Assembly: GCA_020724775.1 (NCBI GenBank)
Contig: DYGG01000025.1
Span: forward strand, 1 to 46,105
DNA length: 46,105 nt
Reading direction: 5' to 3'
DNA from: Ignavibacterium sp.
Lineage (GTDB): Bacteria; Zixibacteria; MSB-5A5; GN15; PGXB01
Translations under genes and position numbers: made by a program
Notes under the pieces: generated by a model
Seen by the model: only the letters and a program-made list of their open reading frames with translations
Told to the model about the DNA's origin: nothing
Database searches by the model: none
Part shown: one piece after another, positions 27,060 to 35,676 of the stretch
Numbering within the stretch: position 1 is the stretch's first letter
How the letters are laid out: the number at the start of each line of letters is the position of its first letter

Positions 27060-27656
27060 CTATGCGGCGGGTCCGGTCTCTTTGAGATTCTGTCCGACCA
27101 TTCTCCGGAGATTAAGGGTGCGATATTTTTCACGGGCTTCGGAAAGAAGATTACGGAAGCCGGTGATATTCTTTACGGGGACTGCTTCCTGCAGCAGGCG
27201 GGCGGTCTCCTCGGAATCGAGTTCCGCCAGGGGAGCAATGCTGTTTTCGGAACTGCCAATCAGGATAGCGCGGTCGGCAAAGCGGACCAGAGATATCGAT
27301 TTTTTCTGCCCGATATAAGTTGTTTCCAGCAATTCCAGATACCGCCGGCTGCGGTTGGTCGAGAGTTTCTTTCCCATCATTTTTCGCAACAGGAAGAGAA
27401 AGCCATAAATCGCTCCTATTACCACAATCATCGCGCCGGCAAGTTTGAGAGCCGAAAGCCATGCCGATGAGTTTTCCCGCTTCACCTGGACAACCTGGCT
27501 TTCTATCTGCCCGTGGCTCACTCTCATTGTAACTATCGGGTTCGCGTCTTTCGTCGGCGTCAGAGTGGTTGTTGCCGGGCGCAAGAAACCAAGCAGGAAA
27601 ATAAGCGCCGCCAGCGACGCTACCAATACTATCTGGACTTTCAGTTTCCGACTCAT
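27060..27656 (-). CDS. fliO: FliO, export-gate assembly protein
   Basis: A 198-residue protein with an N-terminal hydrophobic segment (8-25) and a second, central membrane helix (about 70-92, LKLAGAMIVVIGAIYGFLFLL) followed by the conserved FliO cytoplasmic part (LELLETTYIGQKKSISLVRFADRAILIG). FliO helps assemble the FliPQR gate. Its ATG overlaps the fliN stop by 4 bp. It is longer than the typical FliO of about 100-130 residues because of the N-terminal periplasmic part. Confidence 0.88.
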   Translation of the reverse strand: MSRKLKVQIVLVASLAALIFLLGFLRPATTTLTPTKDANPIVTMRVSHGQIESQVVQVKRENSSAWLSALKLAGAMIVVIGAIYGFLFLLRKMMGKKLSTNRSRRYLELLETTYIGQKKSISLVRFADRAILIGSSENSIAPLAELDSEETARLLQEAVPVKNITGFRNLLSEAREKYRTLNLRRMVGQNLKETGPAA

Positions 27657-28183
27657 CGCAAATTCTTAATTCTTTCTTCGGGGGGCATTAACTGCGTGAT
27701 TCTCAACCCGAAATTTTCCTCGACCACAACCACTTCCCCCCGCGCCACGCATTTCTGGTTGACCAGAAGGTCCACCGGCTCGCCGACCAGTTTATCCAAC
27801 TCTACCACCGAACCAGGTCCCAGTGCGAGTATGTCGGCGATACTCATTTTAGTTCGCCCCAGTTCAATCGAAACCGGCAGGTCCACATCCATTAAGAGGT
27901 CGATATTCTGCGGCGGGCGCGACTCCCGCGCCGACGACAACTGCTGGAAATCCGCCTTGCGGGCGACCGGACGCGGCATTTCTCCCTCTTCGCTGATTTT
28001 GCCGTCGGCGATGTCTTTCAGCACATTGTCAATCGACTCCTGGCTAAGCATCGACTCGCGCGGTTCTGCGACGGGCTCTCCCTCTTCCAGAGACGAGTCC
28101 GGCTCCTGCTGAGGGATATCCTGAGGCGTCTCCTCGGGCGGCATCGCTTCCGCCGGAATCTTCCCTTCGTTCTTATCTTCCAT
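27653..28183 (-). CDS. fliN: FliN, flagellar switch protein
   Basis: A 176-residue protein with an acidic, Pro-rich N-terminus and a C-terminal SpoA domain (about 100-170: DLPVSIELGRTKMSIADILALGPGSVVELDKL). FliN sits in the C ring and binds CheY-P and FliH. I chose the ATG at 28183 because AAGGAG lies 8 bp before it and it begins just after the FliM stop; an upstream start at 28231 lies inside fliM. Confidence 0.93.
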   Translation of the reverse strand: MEDKNEGKIPAEAMPPEETPQDIPQQEPDSSLEEGEPVAEPRESMLSQESIDNVLKDIADGKISEEGEMPRPVARKADFQQLSSARESRPPQNIDLLMDVDLPVSIELGRTKMSIADILALGPGSVVELDKLVGEPVDLLVNQKCVARGEVVVVEENFGLRITQLMPPEERIKNLR

Positions 28184-28185
28184 AA

Positions 28186-29181
28186 TCAATTCTCCTTCGA
28201 TATCACCGGAAATATCTCGGTTATCTGGCACGCCCGTTTTTTGCCGGCCAGTCCCGGGCGACAGAGGAATTTCCTGCGCCGCGCCACCAGCAACTCCACC
28301 GGCGATGATATTTTATTCTCGGTCGGGATGATATCCCCCACCTTTAAGTTCAAAAAGTCTTTCATTTTCAATTTGGTGCGCGCCAGAATCGCCGCCAACT
28401 CCACATTTACCACCTGAATATTATCCCGATTATAATCGCGGCTTTCGGTCAGATTCCGCCGCTTGGTGGCATCTATCCAGTTCTGCGCCGAAAGTTTCCC
28501 CAGCACCGACTCCAGCGAGACATAAGGGTAGCAGATGGTCAATAGTCCGGTGGTGCTGAACATTTTCAACTGCAGCGATATGACAATCACCGTTTCGTTT
28601 GCCGGCACAATCTGTATGAACTGGGGATTGGTTTCAAAGGAACGCTGCTCAATTACTATCGGCACAATATTCTGCCAGGAATCTTCCAGGTCATTGTATA
28701 TCTTCTGGGCAATCTTGGTCATGACCGATTTTTCAATTCCAGTCAGTTCCCGCTCAATCTCCAGAATCTTTTCACCGCCGCCAAACATACGGTCTATGAA
28801 AGCGAAGGTCAGCGCCGGATTGAAATCCATGATACAGAGCCCTTCCAGCGGCGGCGCTGCGAAGGTATATGTGCATGACGGCGATACCAGGGACATGATA
28901 TACTCGGAATAGTTTATCTGGTCCACCGAAATCAGGTCAACGTCGACCATCGAGCGAAGCATCGCCGAAAGCGTCGAACTGATATGCCCGGCAAAATTGT
29001 CATGCATGTTTTCAAACGTCCGCACTTGGTCTTTGGAGACCCGATTGGGATGCTTGAAGTCATAATTGACCACCGAGCGGACTTTTTCCGATTTGCTTAC
29101 CGCCTGCTCCGCTTCCGGCTCGCTCGACGAGACGGTCGAGAGAAGGGCATCAATCTCTTCCTGGGTCAGTATCTTGGCCAA
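28186..29181 (-). CDS. fliM: FliM, flagellar switch protein
   Basis: A 331-residue protein whose N-terminal MAKILTQEEIDALL is the CheY-P binding helix. The middle domain (about 45-230, VNYDFKHPNRVSKDQ, FIDRMFGG) and C-terminal SpoA domain follow. It forms the C ring. The start is a TTG at 29181 with AGGAG 7 bp upstream; an ATG at 29214 overlapping fliL is less likely, as the family start is MxxxLSQEEIDALL. The fliN ribosome binding site lies in its last codons. Confidence 0.93.
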   Translation of the reverse strand: MAKILTQEEIDALLSTVSSSEPEAEQAVSKSEKVRSVVNYDFKHPNRVSKDQVRTFENMHDNFAGHISSTLSAMLRSMVDVDLISVDQINYSEYIMSLVSPSCTYTFAAPPLEGLCIMDFNPALTFAFIDRMFGGGEKILEIERELTGIEKSVMTKIAQKIYNDLEDSWQNIVPIVIEQRSFETNPQFIQIVPANETVIVISLQLKMFSTTGLLTICYPYVSLESVLGKLSAQNWIDATKRRNLTESRDYNRDNIQVVNVELAAILARTKLKMKDFLNLKVGDIIPTENKISSPVELLVARRRKFLCRPGLAGKKRACQITEIFPVISKEN

Positions 29182-29200
29182 TTCCGTTCTCCTGCCTTTT

Positions 29201-29746
29201 TCACTGCAATACAAAATCGGTGAAATATACCGCCGCCAGGTCTTCTATCCCCAGCAACTGTTCCACCCGCTTCTTGATTTGAAAACGAGTTATTTCTTTC
29301 TGTTTTGGGTCGGTCAACTGTTCGATGGTCTTAGAGCCAAGAATCGTGATGAGCGCGTCCTTGATGAGCGGTTTTCGCTCTTCCAGCAGTTTCTGCGTGG
29401 TGGGAGAACCGACCTCAAATCCCAGCGATACCGAGAGGAACCTGGTGCCACCGGTACCGGCCGGATTGACGATTACTCCTTCCATCAGAAAGACCGAGGT
29501 CGCCCCAGCGGCACCCTGGCTTTTTGACGACTTCTTCGTTTCCTTGCTTTGCTCTGCGACTGCCTTCTCCTCGACACTCTTGGCAGAACCGAAAAACTTG
29601 GTGCCGACAAAATACCCCAGACCGACCATCACCAGCCCTATCACCGCATATATCGCCACCGGCGGTATTTTTTTCTTTGTATTGCTCGCCGCTTCGGGCG
29701 CTGTCTTTGCATCCGGCTCTGCCGGCTCATTACGGGGAGGCATCAT
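29201..29746 (-). CDS. fliL: FliL, basal-body-associated protein
   Basis: A 181-residue single-pass membrane protein: a disordered N-terminal tail, a membrane helix (about 29-48, VAIYAVIGLVMVGLGYFVGT) and a periplasmic domain ending YFTDFVLQ. FliL aids stator function. It precedes fliM, the usual order. Confidence 0.9.
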   Translation of the reverse strand: MMPPRNEPAEPDAKTAPEAASNTKKKIPPVAIYAVIGLVMVGLGYFVGTKFFGSAKSVEEKAVAEQSKETKKSSKSQGAAGATSVFLMEGVIVNPAGTGGTRFLSVSLGFEVGSPTTQKLLEERKPLIKDALITILGSKTIEQLTDPKQKEITRFQIKKRVEQLLGIEDLAAVYFTDFVLQ

Positions 29747-29762
29747 GTCTCCTTTCTATTTC

Positions 29763-29969
29763 TTAACGATGCTCGACCGGAGAATCGATTCCTGCCACCA
29801 GACGACGGAAACTCGCCACCCGCTTGATAATCTCATCGGGCGTCTCCTTTACCATAATCTTCTTACCATCCGTGAGGCTGATAATGGTGTCGGGAATCGA
29901 TTCCACGAACTCGATCAGGTCATCGTTAATAACGATTTCGCTGTTATTTAACCGCGTTACTTTAATCAT
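29763..29969 (-). CDS. flbD: FlbD/SwrD family flagellar protein
   Basis: A 68-residue protein matching FlbD (SwrD): MIKVTRLNNSEIVINDDLIEFVE at the start, then ISLTDGKKIMVKETPDEI. This small protein is known to raise flagellar torque in Bacillus. It lies between flgE and fliL, as in many flagellar operons. High confidence for the family. Confidence 0.93.
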   Translation of the reverse strand: MIKVTRLNNSEIVINDDLIEFVESIPDTIISLTDGKKIMVKETPDEIIKRVASFRRLVAGIDSPVEHR

Positions 29970-29983
29970 GACGATTCAATTCA

Positions 29984-31954
29984 TTATCTCTTCAGATTCA
30001 CCAGTTCATCCAGCATCTGGTCGGAGGTGGTGATAATGCGGGCATTCGCCTGGAATCCGCGCTGAGTCGTTATCATGCTGGTAAATTCCTGCGCGATATC
30101 GACGGACGAAGACTCCAGCGCCCCTGAGGATATTGTTCCCGAGACGGTTTCACCCGCCACGCCGATTATCGCCTGCCCCGAGTTTGCCGATTCCTGATAC
30201 AGCGATTGTCCGGCTTTGAGAAGACCGGCGCTGTTATTGAAGTCAGCCAGGACCAGTTGCGCCAAAACTCGGCTTACGCCGTTGGTGAAAATGCCGAAGA
30301 TATATCCGCTTTTGTCTATCGAAATATTATCGAGAATACCGACGCCGTAGCCATCCTGCGTCAGAATCGACGCCGTATGAGGAGAGGCGAATCCGGTCAA
30401 ACCGTCGTACTGTCCACTGGTGCCGGCGTCAATGCTGATATCCACCACTGCGGCTCCATTATTGGGATTGAAGGATAGCGAATTGGCGCCGCCGTTATAG
30501 GTGAAAGTCAAAAGGGAGCCATCGGGATTAAAAGTTGCCATTCCGCTGCCGCCGCTGATGATAGTCTCATTGCCGCCGAAAGATGCGGTCCAGGACCATT
30601 CGTTGGGATTGACCGACTTGAGAAACTCAATGGTCAGAGAATGAATCGCGCCCTGGGAATCATAGACTGTAATCGATGCCGCGTGGGTGGTATCTTCGGT
30701 GGTAATCACGGCGTCGCCGGCGCTCAAGCCGTTCAAACTGCTGATTTCGACACCGCCGTTACCGAGTCCGTCGATGCCGGTCGCCAGACCGGTTACCTCA
30801 TCGACGATTATACTCAAAATTTCCGGAGACTGAGCGGCGCCACCGGAGGGAGTAAAGGTGTCGGCACAGACAAAGGTATGGTCGGTGCCGTTGTTAGCGC
30901 TCAAAGTGGCGCCGTTAGCGACTCCAAAAATTACACCGACAATATTCCCGGCCGTGGCAACTCCATTGGCGTCGAGAGTGACTGAAGATGTTGAAGACTC
31001 AATATTGTAGTCCACTCCGGAGCCGGCCCGTTCGCGTGTCAGGACAACCTCACCGCCCACCAGTTCGGCTCTAATTCCCTGAAGTTGATTGATGGCGGTA
31101 ATCAGGTCATTGACCGTGGAATCGAGGGTCAGACCCGAGACGGTCTCCACTCTTGTGCCGTTATCCAGGGCAAGAGTAAAGCCGGAGATATCGGTTACCC
31201 CCAGATTACGGAGAATCATATTGCCCGAGAGGGTCGCGCCCGGGAATCCGGTGCCGTCATCACAAACATTGGCGCCGGTGAAACTGGAATTAGTTGCCTG
31301 GTTTCCGGTGATTACCAGATTATGTGTCCCGCCGGCGCCGTTGATGGTTATGCCGGAAACGGTACTGATATTAGTTGTTCCGGCCGATACCAACGTGGCG
31401 CGCGAATCACTGGCGACCGAGTTGATGTTGTTTCCCAGCGCAATCTCAGTGGTGGCGCGAGCCGGGTCCTGCTGACCGAACGGCATCGTTATGTTGCCGA
31501 CCGTCGCCGTGGTTCTAATCACGCCATTCTGGTCCGCCATCCGTCCCTGCACAAACAGCCCTGTAGAAGGGTCTACCAGATTGGAGTTGGCGTCAAATCC
31601 GAAGGAACCGGCACGACTGTAATAACGTCCGGTGTTATCGGAAAGAACAAAGAAACCGGCTCCCTGCAATGCCAGGTCGGTTATCTGTCCGGTGGTCTCC
31701 AGACCGCCCTGCTGGAAGAGGTTATCGATGGATGCCACCGATACGCCCAGCCCCAGCTGGATCGGATTGGTTCCGCCTGAGAGAGTGGAAGGTCGCCCGG
31801 CGCCCTTATAGGTCTGCACCAGCGCTTCCTTGAAAGTCACCCGACCGGTTTTGAAACCGATGGTGTTTACATTGGCGATATTGTCGCCGATCACGTTCAT
31901 TTTTACCTGATGGTTTCGCAGTCCCGAAACCCCGGCGAATAGTGATGCCATCAT
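29984..31954 (-). CDS. flgE: FlgE, flagellar hook protein (large form)
   Basis: A 656-residue hook protein. The N-terminal rod/hook motif (SLFAGVSGLRNHQVKMNVIGDNIANVNTIGFK) and the C-terminal helix (QEFTSMITTQRGFQANARIITTSDQMLDELVNLKR) are intact. The central region, about 140-560, is much longer than in enteric FlgE (about 400 residues) and carries several Gly/Ser/Thr-rich repeats, suggesting extra surface domains. ATG at 31954 with GGAGG upstream. A leader with two hairpins, one covering part of that GGAGG, precedes it. Confidence 0.93.
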   Translation of the reverse strand: MMASLFAGVSGLRNHQVKMNVIGDNIANVNTIGFKTGRVTFKEALVQTYKGAGRPSTLSGGTNPIQLGLGVSVASIDNLFQQGGLETTGQITDLALQGAGFFVLSDNTGRYYSRAGSFGFDANSNLVDPSTGLFVQGRMADQNGVIRTTATVGNITMPFGQQDPARATTEIALGNNINSVASDSRATLVSAGTTNISTVSGITINGAGGTHNLVITGNQATNSSFTGANVCDDGTGFPGATLSGNMILRNLGVTDISGFTLALDNGTRVETVSGLTLDSTVNDLITAINQLQGIRAELVGGEVVLTRERAGSGVDYNIESSTSSVTLDANGVATAGNIVGVIFGVANGATLSANNGTDHTFVCADTFTPSGGAAQSPEILSIIVDEVTGLATGIDGLGNGGVEISSLNGLSAGDAVITTEDTTHAASITVYDSQGAIHSLTIEFLKSVNPNEWSWTASFGGNETIISGGSGMATFNPDGSLLTFTYNGGANSLSFNPNNGAAVVDISIDAGTSGQYDGLTGFASPHTASILTQDGYGVGILDNISIDKSGYIFGIFTNGVSRVLAQLVLADFNNSAGLLKAGQSLYQESANSGQAIIGVAGETVSGTISSGALESSSVDIAQEFTSMITTQRGFQANARIITTSDQMLDELVNLKR

Positions 31955-31964
31955 AACGGCATTT

Positions 31965-32006
31965 CCTCCTTACGCAACGGTAAGGCTTCCCCGTCTCGAT
32001 ACAGGG
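31965..32006 (-). promoter_or_regulatory. flgE leader with two hairpins, one overlapping the Shine-Dalgarno
   Basis: On the minus strand CCCTGT/ACGGGG (32001-32006 with 31989-31994; one G-T pair) and CCTTAC/GTAAGG (31980-31985 with 31968-31973) form two short stems just before flgE. The second uses half of the AGGAGG at 31965-31970, so it could hide the ribosome binding site. Stability was not calculated. Confidence 0.45.
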
Positions 32007-32050
32007 ACCAGCCCGTCGTTTGGTTTATTGTGTTTCTATTTTTTTTCATA

Positions 32051-32440
32051 TCACAAAACAATCGCGGAATCGATGGATGTTACCACCCCTTCCCGCAGAT
32101 GCTCTTTTCCGAATGCGGTTACCACTGTCCGGGTCGGAACGGAGACAACATAGGCAGAGTTGTCGTCAAGAATCAAAGTCTCGCGTGACCCCTTGGTTTC
32201 GGCTTTGTCAATTGCCTGTGCAATCTGCGTCAATTTGGAATCAGAGAGTTCAATGCAGCGGGAGAAAAGCCGCTCCCGTGCATGTCTGGAAAAATTGACC
32301 CGGCAGGCGTCGGCAAGTTCCCGCGAAAAATTGTCGGTTCTGGTTTTGTCCGGGCGTAACCCGCCGCTTTTCTCGACCGCGTTGCCCCGCCGGGCAATCT
32401 CGAGAAGATTTACATCACGATTGAAATTTTCTGTTCTCAT
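32051..32440 (-). CDS. TIGR02530-type flagellar operon protein
   Basis: A 129-residue protein with the pattern of the small 'flagellar operon protein' group (TIGR02530): FSRHARERLFSRCIELSDSKL, then LTQIAQAIDKAETKGSRETLILDD and a closing VVSVPTRTVVTAFG...VTSIDSAIVL. Function unknown; it is found between flgD and flgE in many phyla. It lies 12 bp after flgD, and 96 bp before flgE. Confidence 0.85.
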   Translation of the reverse strand: MRTENFNRDVNLLEIARRGNAVEKSGGLRPDKTRTDNFSRELADACRVNFSRHARERLFSRCIELSDSKLTQIAQAIDKAETKGSRETLILDDNSAYVVSVPTRTVVTAFGKEHLREGVVTSIDSAIVL

Positions 32441-32452
32441 CGCAATCCTCCC

Positions 32453-33130
32453 TCAATCGTCGCCCATATCAATAGCGCTGACATCCGCCAGGGCTATCTC
32501 CAGCCCGTTCACTTTCAGGAACGCGGCGCCGTCATGATACACTACCCCCTGCACCGTTCCGGAGACGAAGGTGGAAGGTGTAATGGCATTGCCCGAGGCA
32601 TCCTCAGCCGTTACCTCTATGGTGTAATAGCCCGACTCGGCGCGGTTGCCGGCAGTATCTTTTCCGTCCCATTTGAGAGAATTGACACCGGCCGAAAGGT
32701 CAACTTCGGTAAGTGTCCGCACCACTCTTCCCTCCATATCCAGTATCTTGACAGTCGCTTTGGCGGCGGGACGGTCCGTCGTGAAATTTATCGTCGGCTG
32801 ATTTTGCCGGTCAAGATATACGCCACTGTAATTCGCGGTGACACTACGACCGATGAGAGAGGTCGCCATGGTATTGTTGATAGTCTGCATCTGCAGATAA
32901 TCCCACTGCAACGCCGACGAGAGGGATTCATTAATATTGCTCATCTGCTCCAGCGATGAGAACTGCGCCAGTTCCGCAATAAAGGACTCATCATCCATCG
33001 GATTGAGCGGGTCCTGGTTGGTCAACTTGGTTATCAGAAGTTTCAGGAAATCATCTTTACCAAGCACATTGGTCGCCTGAAACATATTCTGCTGATTGGC
33101 GCCGTTGTTAATAGAGGATACTACTCCCAT
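32453..33130 (-). CDS. flgD: FlgD, hook cap protein
   Basis: A 225-residue hook-capping scaffold with the signature [41 protein letters not shown] and a C-terminal FlgD Ig-like/tudor part ([35 protein letters not shown]). Needed for hook assembly outside the cell; exported through the flagellar gate. It follows fliK after 9 bp. Confidence 0.95.
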   Translation of the reverse strand: MGVVSSINNGANQQNMFQATNVLGKDDFLKLLITKLTNQDPLNPMDDESFIAELAQFSSLEQMSNINESLSSALQWDYLQMQTINNTMATSLIGRSVTANYSGVYLDRQNQPTINFTTDRPAAKATVKILDMEGRVVRTLTEVDLSAGVNSLKWDGKDTAGNRAESGYYTIEVTAEDASGNAITPSTFVSGTVQGVVYHDGAAFLKVNGLEIALADVSAIDMGDD

Positions 33131-33139
33131 ATATTTCTC

Positions 33140-34723
33140 CTATGCCACCCAGTTCACGCCGGTGGCGCTGATATAAAGTCGCTGATTGAGAATTTTTTCG
33201 CTCAATCCCGAGATGGGATGTGATGGTATTCGACTGTTGTGACGAGACGCACCGCCGGTATCAGCCGGGGAACGGCGACCGCTGAAGGCTCGCTGTCCTA
33301 CCTGACCTCCCGCCAGCGAAATCTGAAAGGAGTCAAGTTTGATTCCCTGACGCGACAGATGCTCCTGGAGTTGGTCTAGACTCGCCTCTACCGCCGCCCG
33401 AACTTCCGCTGACTGTACTGTCATTCTTCCGTGCAAATTGTCACCGCTGGCGGATAGGGTTAGACGAACCGTGCCCAAATGCTCCGGTTCCATCTTTATG
33501 ATGACTGTCCGTCCCAATTTCAACTCCCGAATATCCGATTCCGAGGGGGCCGTTAACCGGACGGAATTTATTTCCGGCTTCTCAGTATGCTGCAGCCGAT
33601 GATTTATCCGGCCGTCAAATGCCAATTCCTTCCCCGCAATTACTTTCCCATCTTTCCACACCGGTTCTGACGCTTCGACACTGTCATCTGTGTCATAGAT
33701 AATCTTGTCTGTCACTTCTCTTACTTCCGGTCTCTTCGGAGCAGTGTTATCAGCATTCTTTATGGAGCCGTCCGGCCCCTCCAAATTGCCCATGCTCTCT
33801 CCGGAATTCTTCCCGGAGGAGTTTTTCGCCGACGACAATAATCTCATTGCTGAGAAATTCATACGGTCGTCAAAAAAGATTGGTTTCAAAGTCAACGTTT
33901 CAGAATCGCAATAATCCTGTTCAGAAATATCTCCGGTAAAGGAGGATATTCTTATCCCTTTCAGGTCACGTTCAAACGTCTTCAGTCCGGCAAGCAGCGA
34001 TTCGGCCGTCTTATCGACCGGATATTGCAGATTGAGGTCGCTTTCAACCAGCAAGGGAGCCTGGATACGCACGGCTGTTTCGGGAAAACCGGACAGCCCG
34101 GAAGGATTGCTGCCCTGCCTGAAATCTTGGTTTTGGAATGACCAGTCGTTACCTGCGGTTGCCGCCGACAGAGACAATTTATTTATGAAATTTTCAGATG
34201 CCATCTTCTCGTTAACGATAAACGGCATCTCCGGTATCAGCCGGCTATTTGACTTGTTTAATAGTGGACCGGTATTCAACTCTGCTGCGCTAAACTTTCC
34301 TGTAGCCGCCAACCCCTCTTCAATCTTCCCGTTTTGGAGAGGCTCTCCGGAATCAAGAAGTATTCCAGATAAAAAGTTATCCTTGGTGAAAGCAACCGGT
34401 GCCGGATTATTTCCCGCCAATGGGCGATTTAATGATGCCAATATTTCGCTGGCTGCTCTTTTGCTTTTGTCACGGCTATTTTCCGGGACTGAAACTTCCA
34501 GATTTTTTGGCGGCGTTAGAAATTCTGATTCCTGTCTCACCGGGATATAACCCATATCCGGAGGATTATCGGCTTCAGTCGTCATCCCGGGGAAATCTCC
34601 AAGGAGCCCGAGAAACATCTTGAAGCCATGCGAGTCCTCCTGATTGCCGCCAATAACCGGAACCGCCGTTTGCGAGACGCTCTCGGCTGTCAAGGAATCG
34701 AGTATGTTTATTCCGTTATTCAT
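33140..34723 (-). CDS. fliK: FliK, hook-length control protein
   Basis: A 527-residue protein with a long, low-conservation N-terminal two-thirds and a conserved C-terminal hook-length domain (about 405-475): LKLGRTVIIKMEPEHLGTVRLTLSASG and RAAVEASLDQLQEHLSRQGI. FliK measures hook length and acts on FlhB. It starts with the 1-bp TAATG overlap of the MotE-like gene stop. Confidence 0.88.
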   Translation of the reverse strand: MNNGINILDSLTAESVSQTAVPVIGGNQEDSHGFKMFLGLLGDFPGMTTEADNPPDMGYIPVRQESEFLTPPKNLEVSVPENSRDKSKRAASEILASLNRPLAGNNPAPVAFTKDNFLSGILLDSGEPLQNGKIEEGLAATGKFSAAELNTGPLLNKSNSRLIPEMPFIVNEKMASENFINKLSLSAATAGNDWSFQNQDFRQGSNPSGLSGFPETAVRIQAPLLVESDLNLQYPVDKTAESLLAGLKTFERDLKGIRISSFTGDISEQDYCDSETLTLKPIFFDDRMNFSAMRLLSSAKNSSGKNSGESMGNLEGPDGSIKNADNTAPKRPEVREVTDKIIYDTDDSVEASEPVWKDGKVIAGKELAFDGRINHRLQHTEKPEINSVRLTAPSESDIRELKLGRTVIIKMEPEHLGTVRLTLSASGDNLHGRMTVQSAEVRAAVEASLDQLQEHLSRQGIKLDSFQISLAGGQVGQRAFSGRRSPADTGGASRHNSRIPSHPISGLSEKILNQRLYISATGVNWVA

Positions 34724-35472
34724 TATTCATCGATTATAGTGATCAATTGCGTGGAGATGCTCGCAGCCCGTTTGGGTGGTAGAAGCGCCAGCAGTTTGGC
34801 GGCATTGACCGGTTTCATCCGCGGAATTATCGCCACGACCAGGGAATCATCCAGATTCGCGACCAGTTGCGCTACATCTTCCGCTTTCATACCGTCGTAG
34901 AGTCGCGCCAAACTCATTATCCGAGCCGTCTCGGCATCATCTAACTTTGCCAGCCCCTGCACTACTTTATTCTCTTTCTCCTGCAACTCGGCCTGCTTTT
35001 TGTCGAGTTCGGCTTTTTCGGCAGCCAGAAGTTCCCTTGCATTTTGAATATCGCTCAGACTGTCAGTTGCTGCCGCCGAATCGCCCGGGGCGACCGGAGT
35101 TTTTTCTTCAAAGTCGAAATCGAGAAACGCCAGTTCTTTCATCACCTCGTTGGTGTCAAAATCAATAACGAGCAGTTCTTCCGGAGAAAGTCCTGATACC
35201 GGGACAACAGCAGCGGAATCGGTCACGACCGCGGTGGAATCGACATTTACTGAGGGCTCACTTTGCTCCGGGACTCCCTGAAGAAACATTGAGATCGCCA
35301 TCGCCAGCGCAAACAGGCCCGCTCCCACTACCGCGGGAAGAAGGAATCCCTTGAGTCCTTTGCCGCCATCCGGATTTTTGGCTTCCCCTTCGGGACTGTC
35401 CAGACCAACTATTTCGCTGTTGGCCGGTTTCTCCGGCTCTTTGCTCTGCTCTTTTGACTTTTTATCTGCCAT
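34723..35472 (-). CDS. MotE-like membrane protein, first gene of the flagellar unit
   Basis: A 249-residue protein: a charged cytoplasmic start, one membrane helix (about 42-64), an acidic linker, a coiled coil (about 135-165, LAAEKAELDKKQAELQEKEN) and a C-terminal MgtE-N-like helical part (LYDGMKAEDVAQLVANLDD). MotE-like proteins stabilise motor parts in the periplasm. I use the ATG at 35472 because the TTG at 35517 would lie within the sigma-54-type promoter. No clear ribosome binding site is seen at 35472, which is a weakness. It ends in the TAATG overlap with fliK. Confidence 0.75.
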   Translation of the reverse strand: MADKKSKEQSKEPEKPANSEIVGLDSPEGEAKNPDGGKGLKGFLLPAVVGAGLFALAMAISMFLQGVPEQSEPSVNVDSTAVVTDSAAVVPVSGLSPEELLVIDFDTNEVMKELAFLDFDFEEKTPVAPGDSAAATDSLSDIQNARELLAAEKAELDKKQAELQEKENKVVQGLAKLDDAETARIMSLARLYDGMKAEDVAQLVANLDDSLVVAIIPRMKPVNAAKLLALLPPKRAASISTQLITIIDE

Positions 35473-35512
35473 ATCAAAAATGAAAAAATTACATTTTTCC
35501 GAAGTTCCGTTG

Positions 35513-35528
35513 AGCAAGGGGTGTGCCC
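35513..35528 (-). promoter_or_regulatory. Sigma-54-type promoter of the flagellar unit
   Basis: The minus strand reads GGGCACACCCCTTGCT, matching the sigma-54 consensus TGGCACG-N4-TTGCW at the -24 GG and -12 GC with exact spacing; only the first T and the seventh G differ. The predicted start, near 35502, is 30 nt before the ATG at 35472. No enhancer was identified. Confidence 0.65.
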
Positions 35529-35676
35529 AATTTCGATGGCGAACCGTAAGGCTATGAATTCAAATGTCTTAGCCGGCAGAAAGAAATTGCCAAGAAGTGA
35601 TTGAGCCCCTTGTTTCCAGAATTCTTTTCCTTAGAGCAAGGCAAAAAATTCCGTAATTGTCAAACCCTGTATAGGA

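Noticed and set aside
29182-29214. ATG at 29214 as the fliM start
   Set aside because: It would overlap fliL and lacks a ribosome binding site; the TTG at 29181 has AGGAG and gives the family's normal N-terminus.
31955-32050. Cyclic di-GMP (GEMM) riboswitch in the flgE leader
   Set aside because: Tempting because of the PilZ genes, but the conserved GEMM core bases and tetraloop receptor are absent; only two simple hairpins are seen.
35473-35517. TTG at 35517 as the start of the MotE-like gene
   Set aside because: It lies inside the sigma-54-type promoter, so it would not be in the transcript.
35658-35663. TTGACA just after mtaB as a promoter for the flagellar unit
   Set aside because: No acceptable -10 box is found 16-18 bp downstream.
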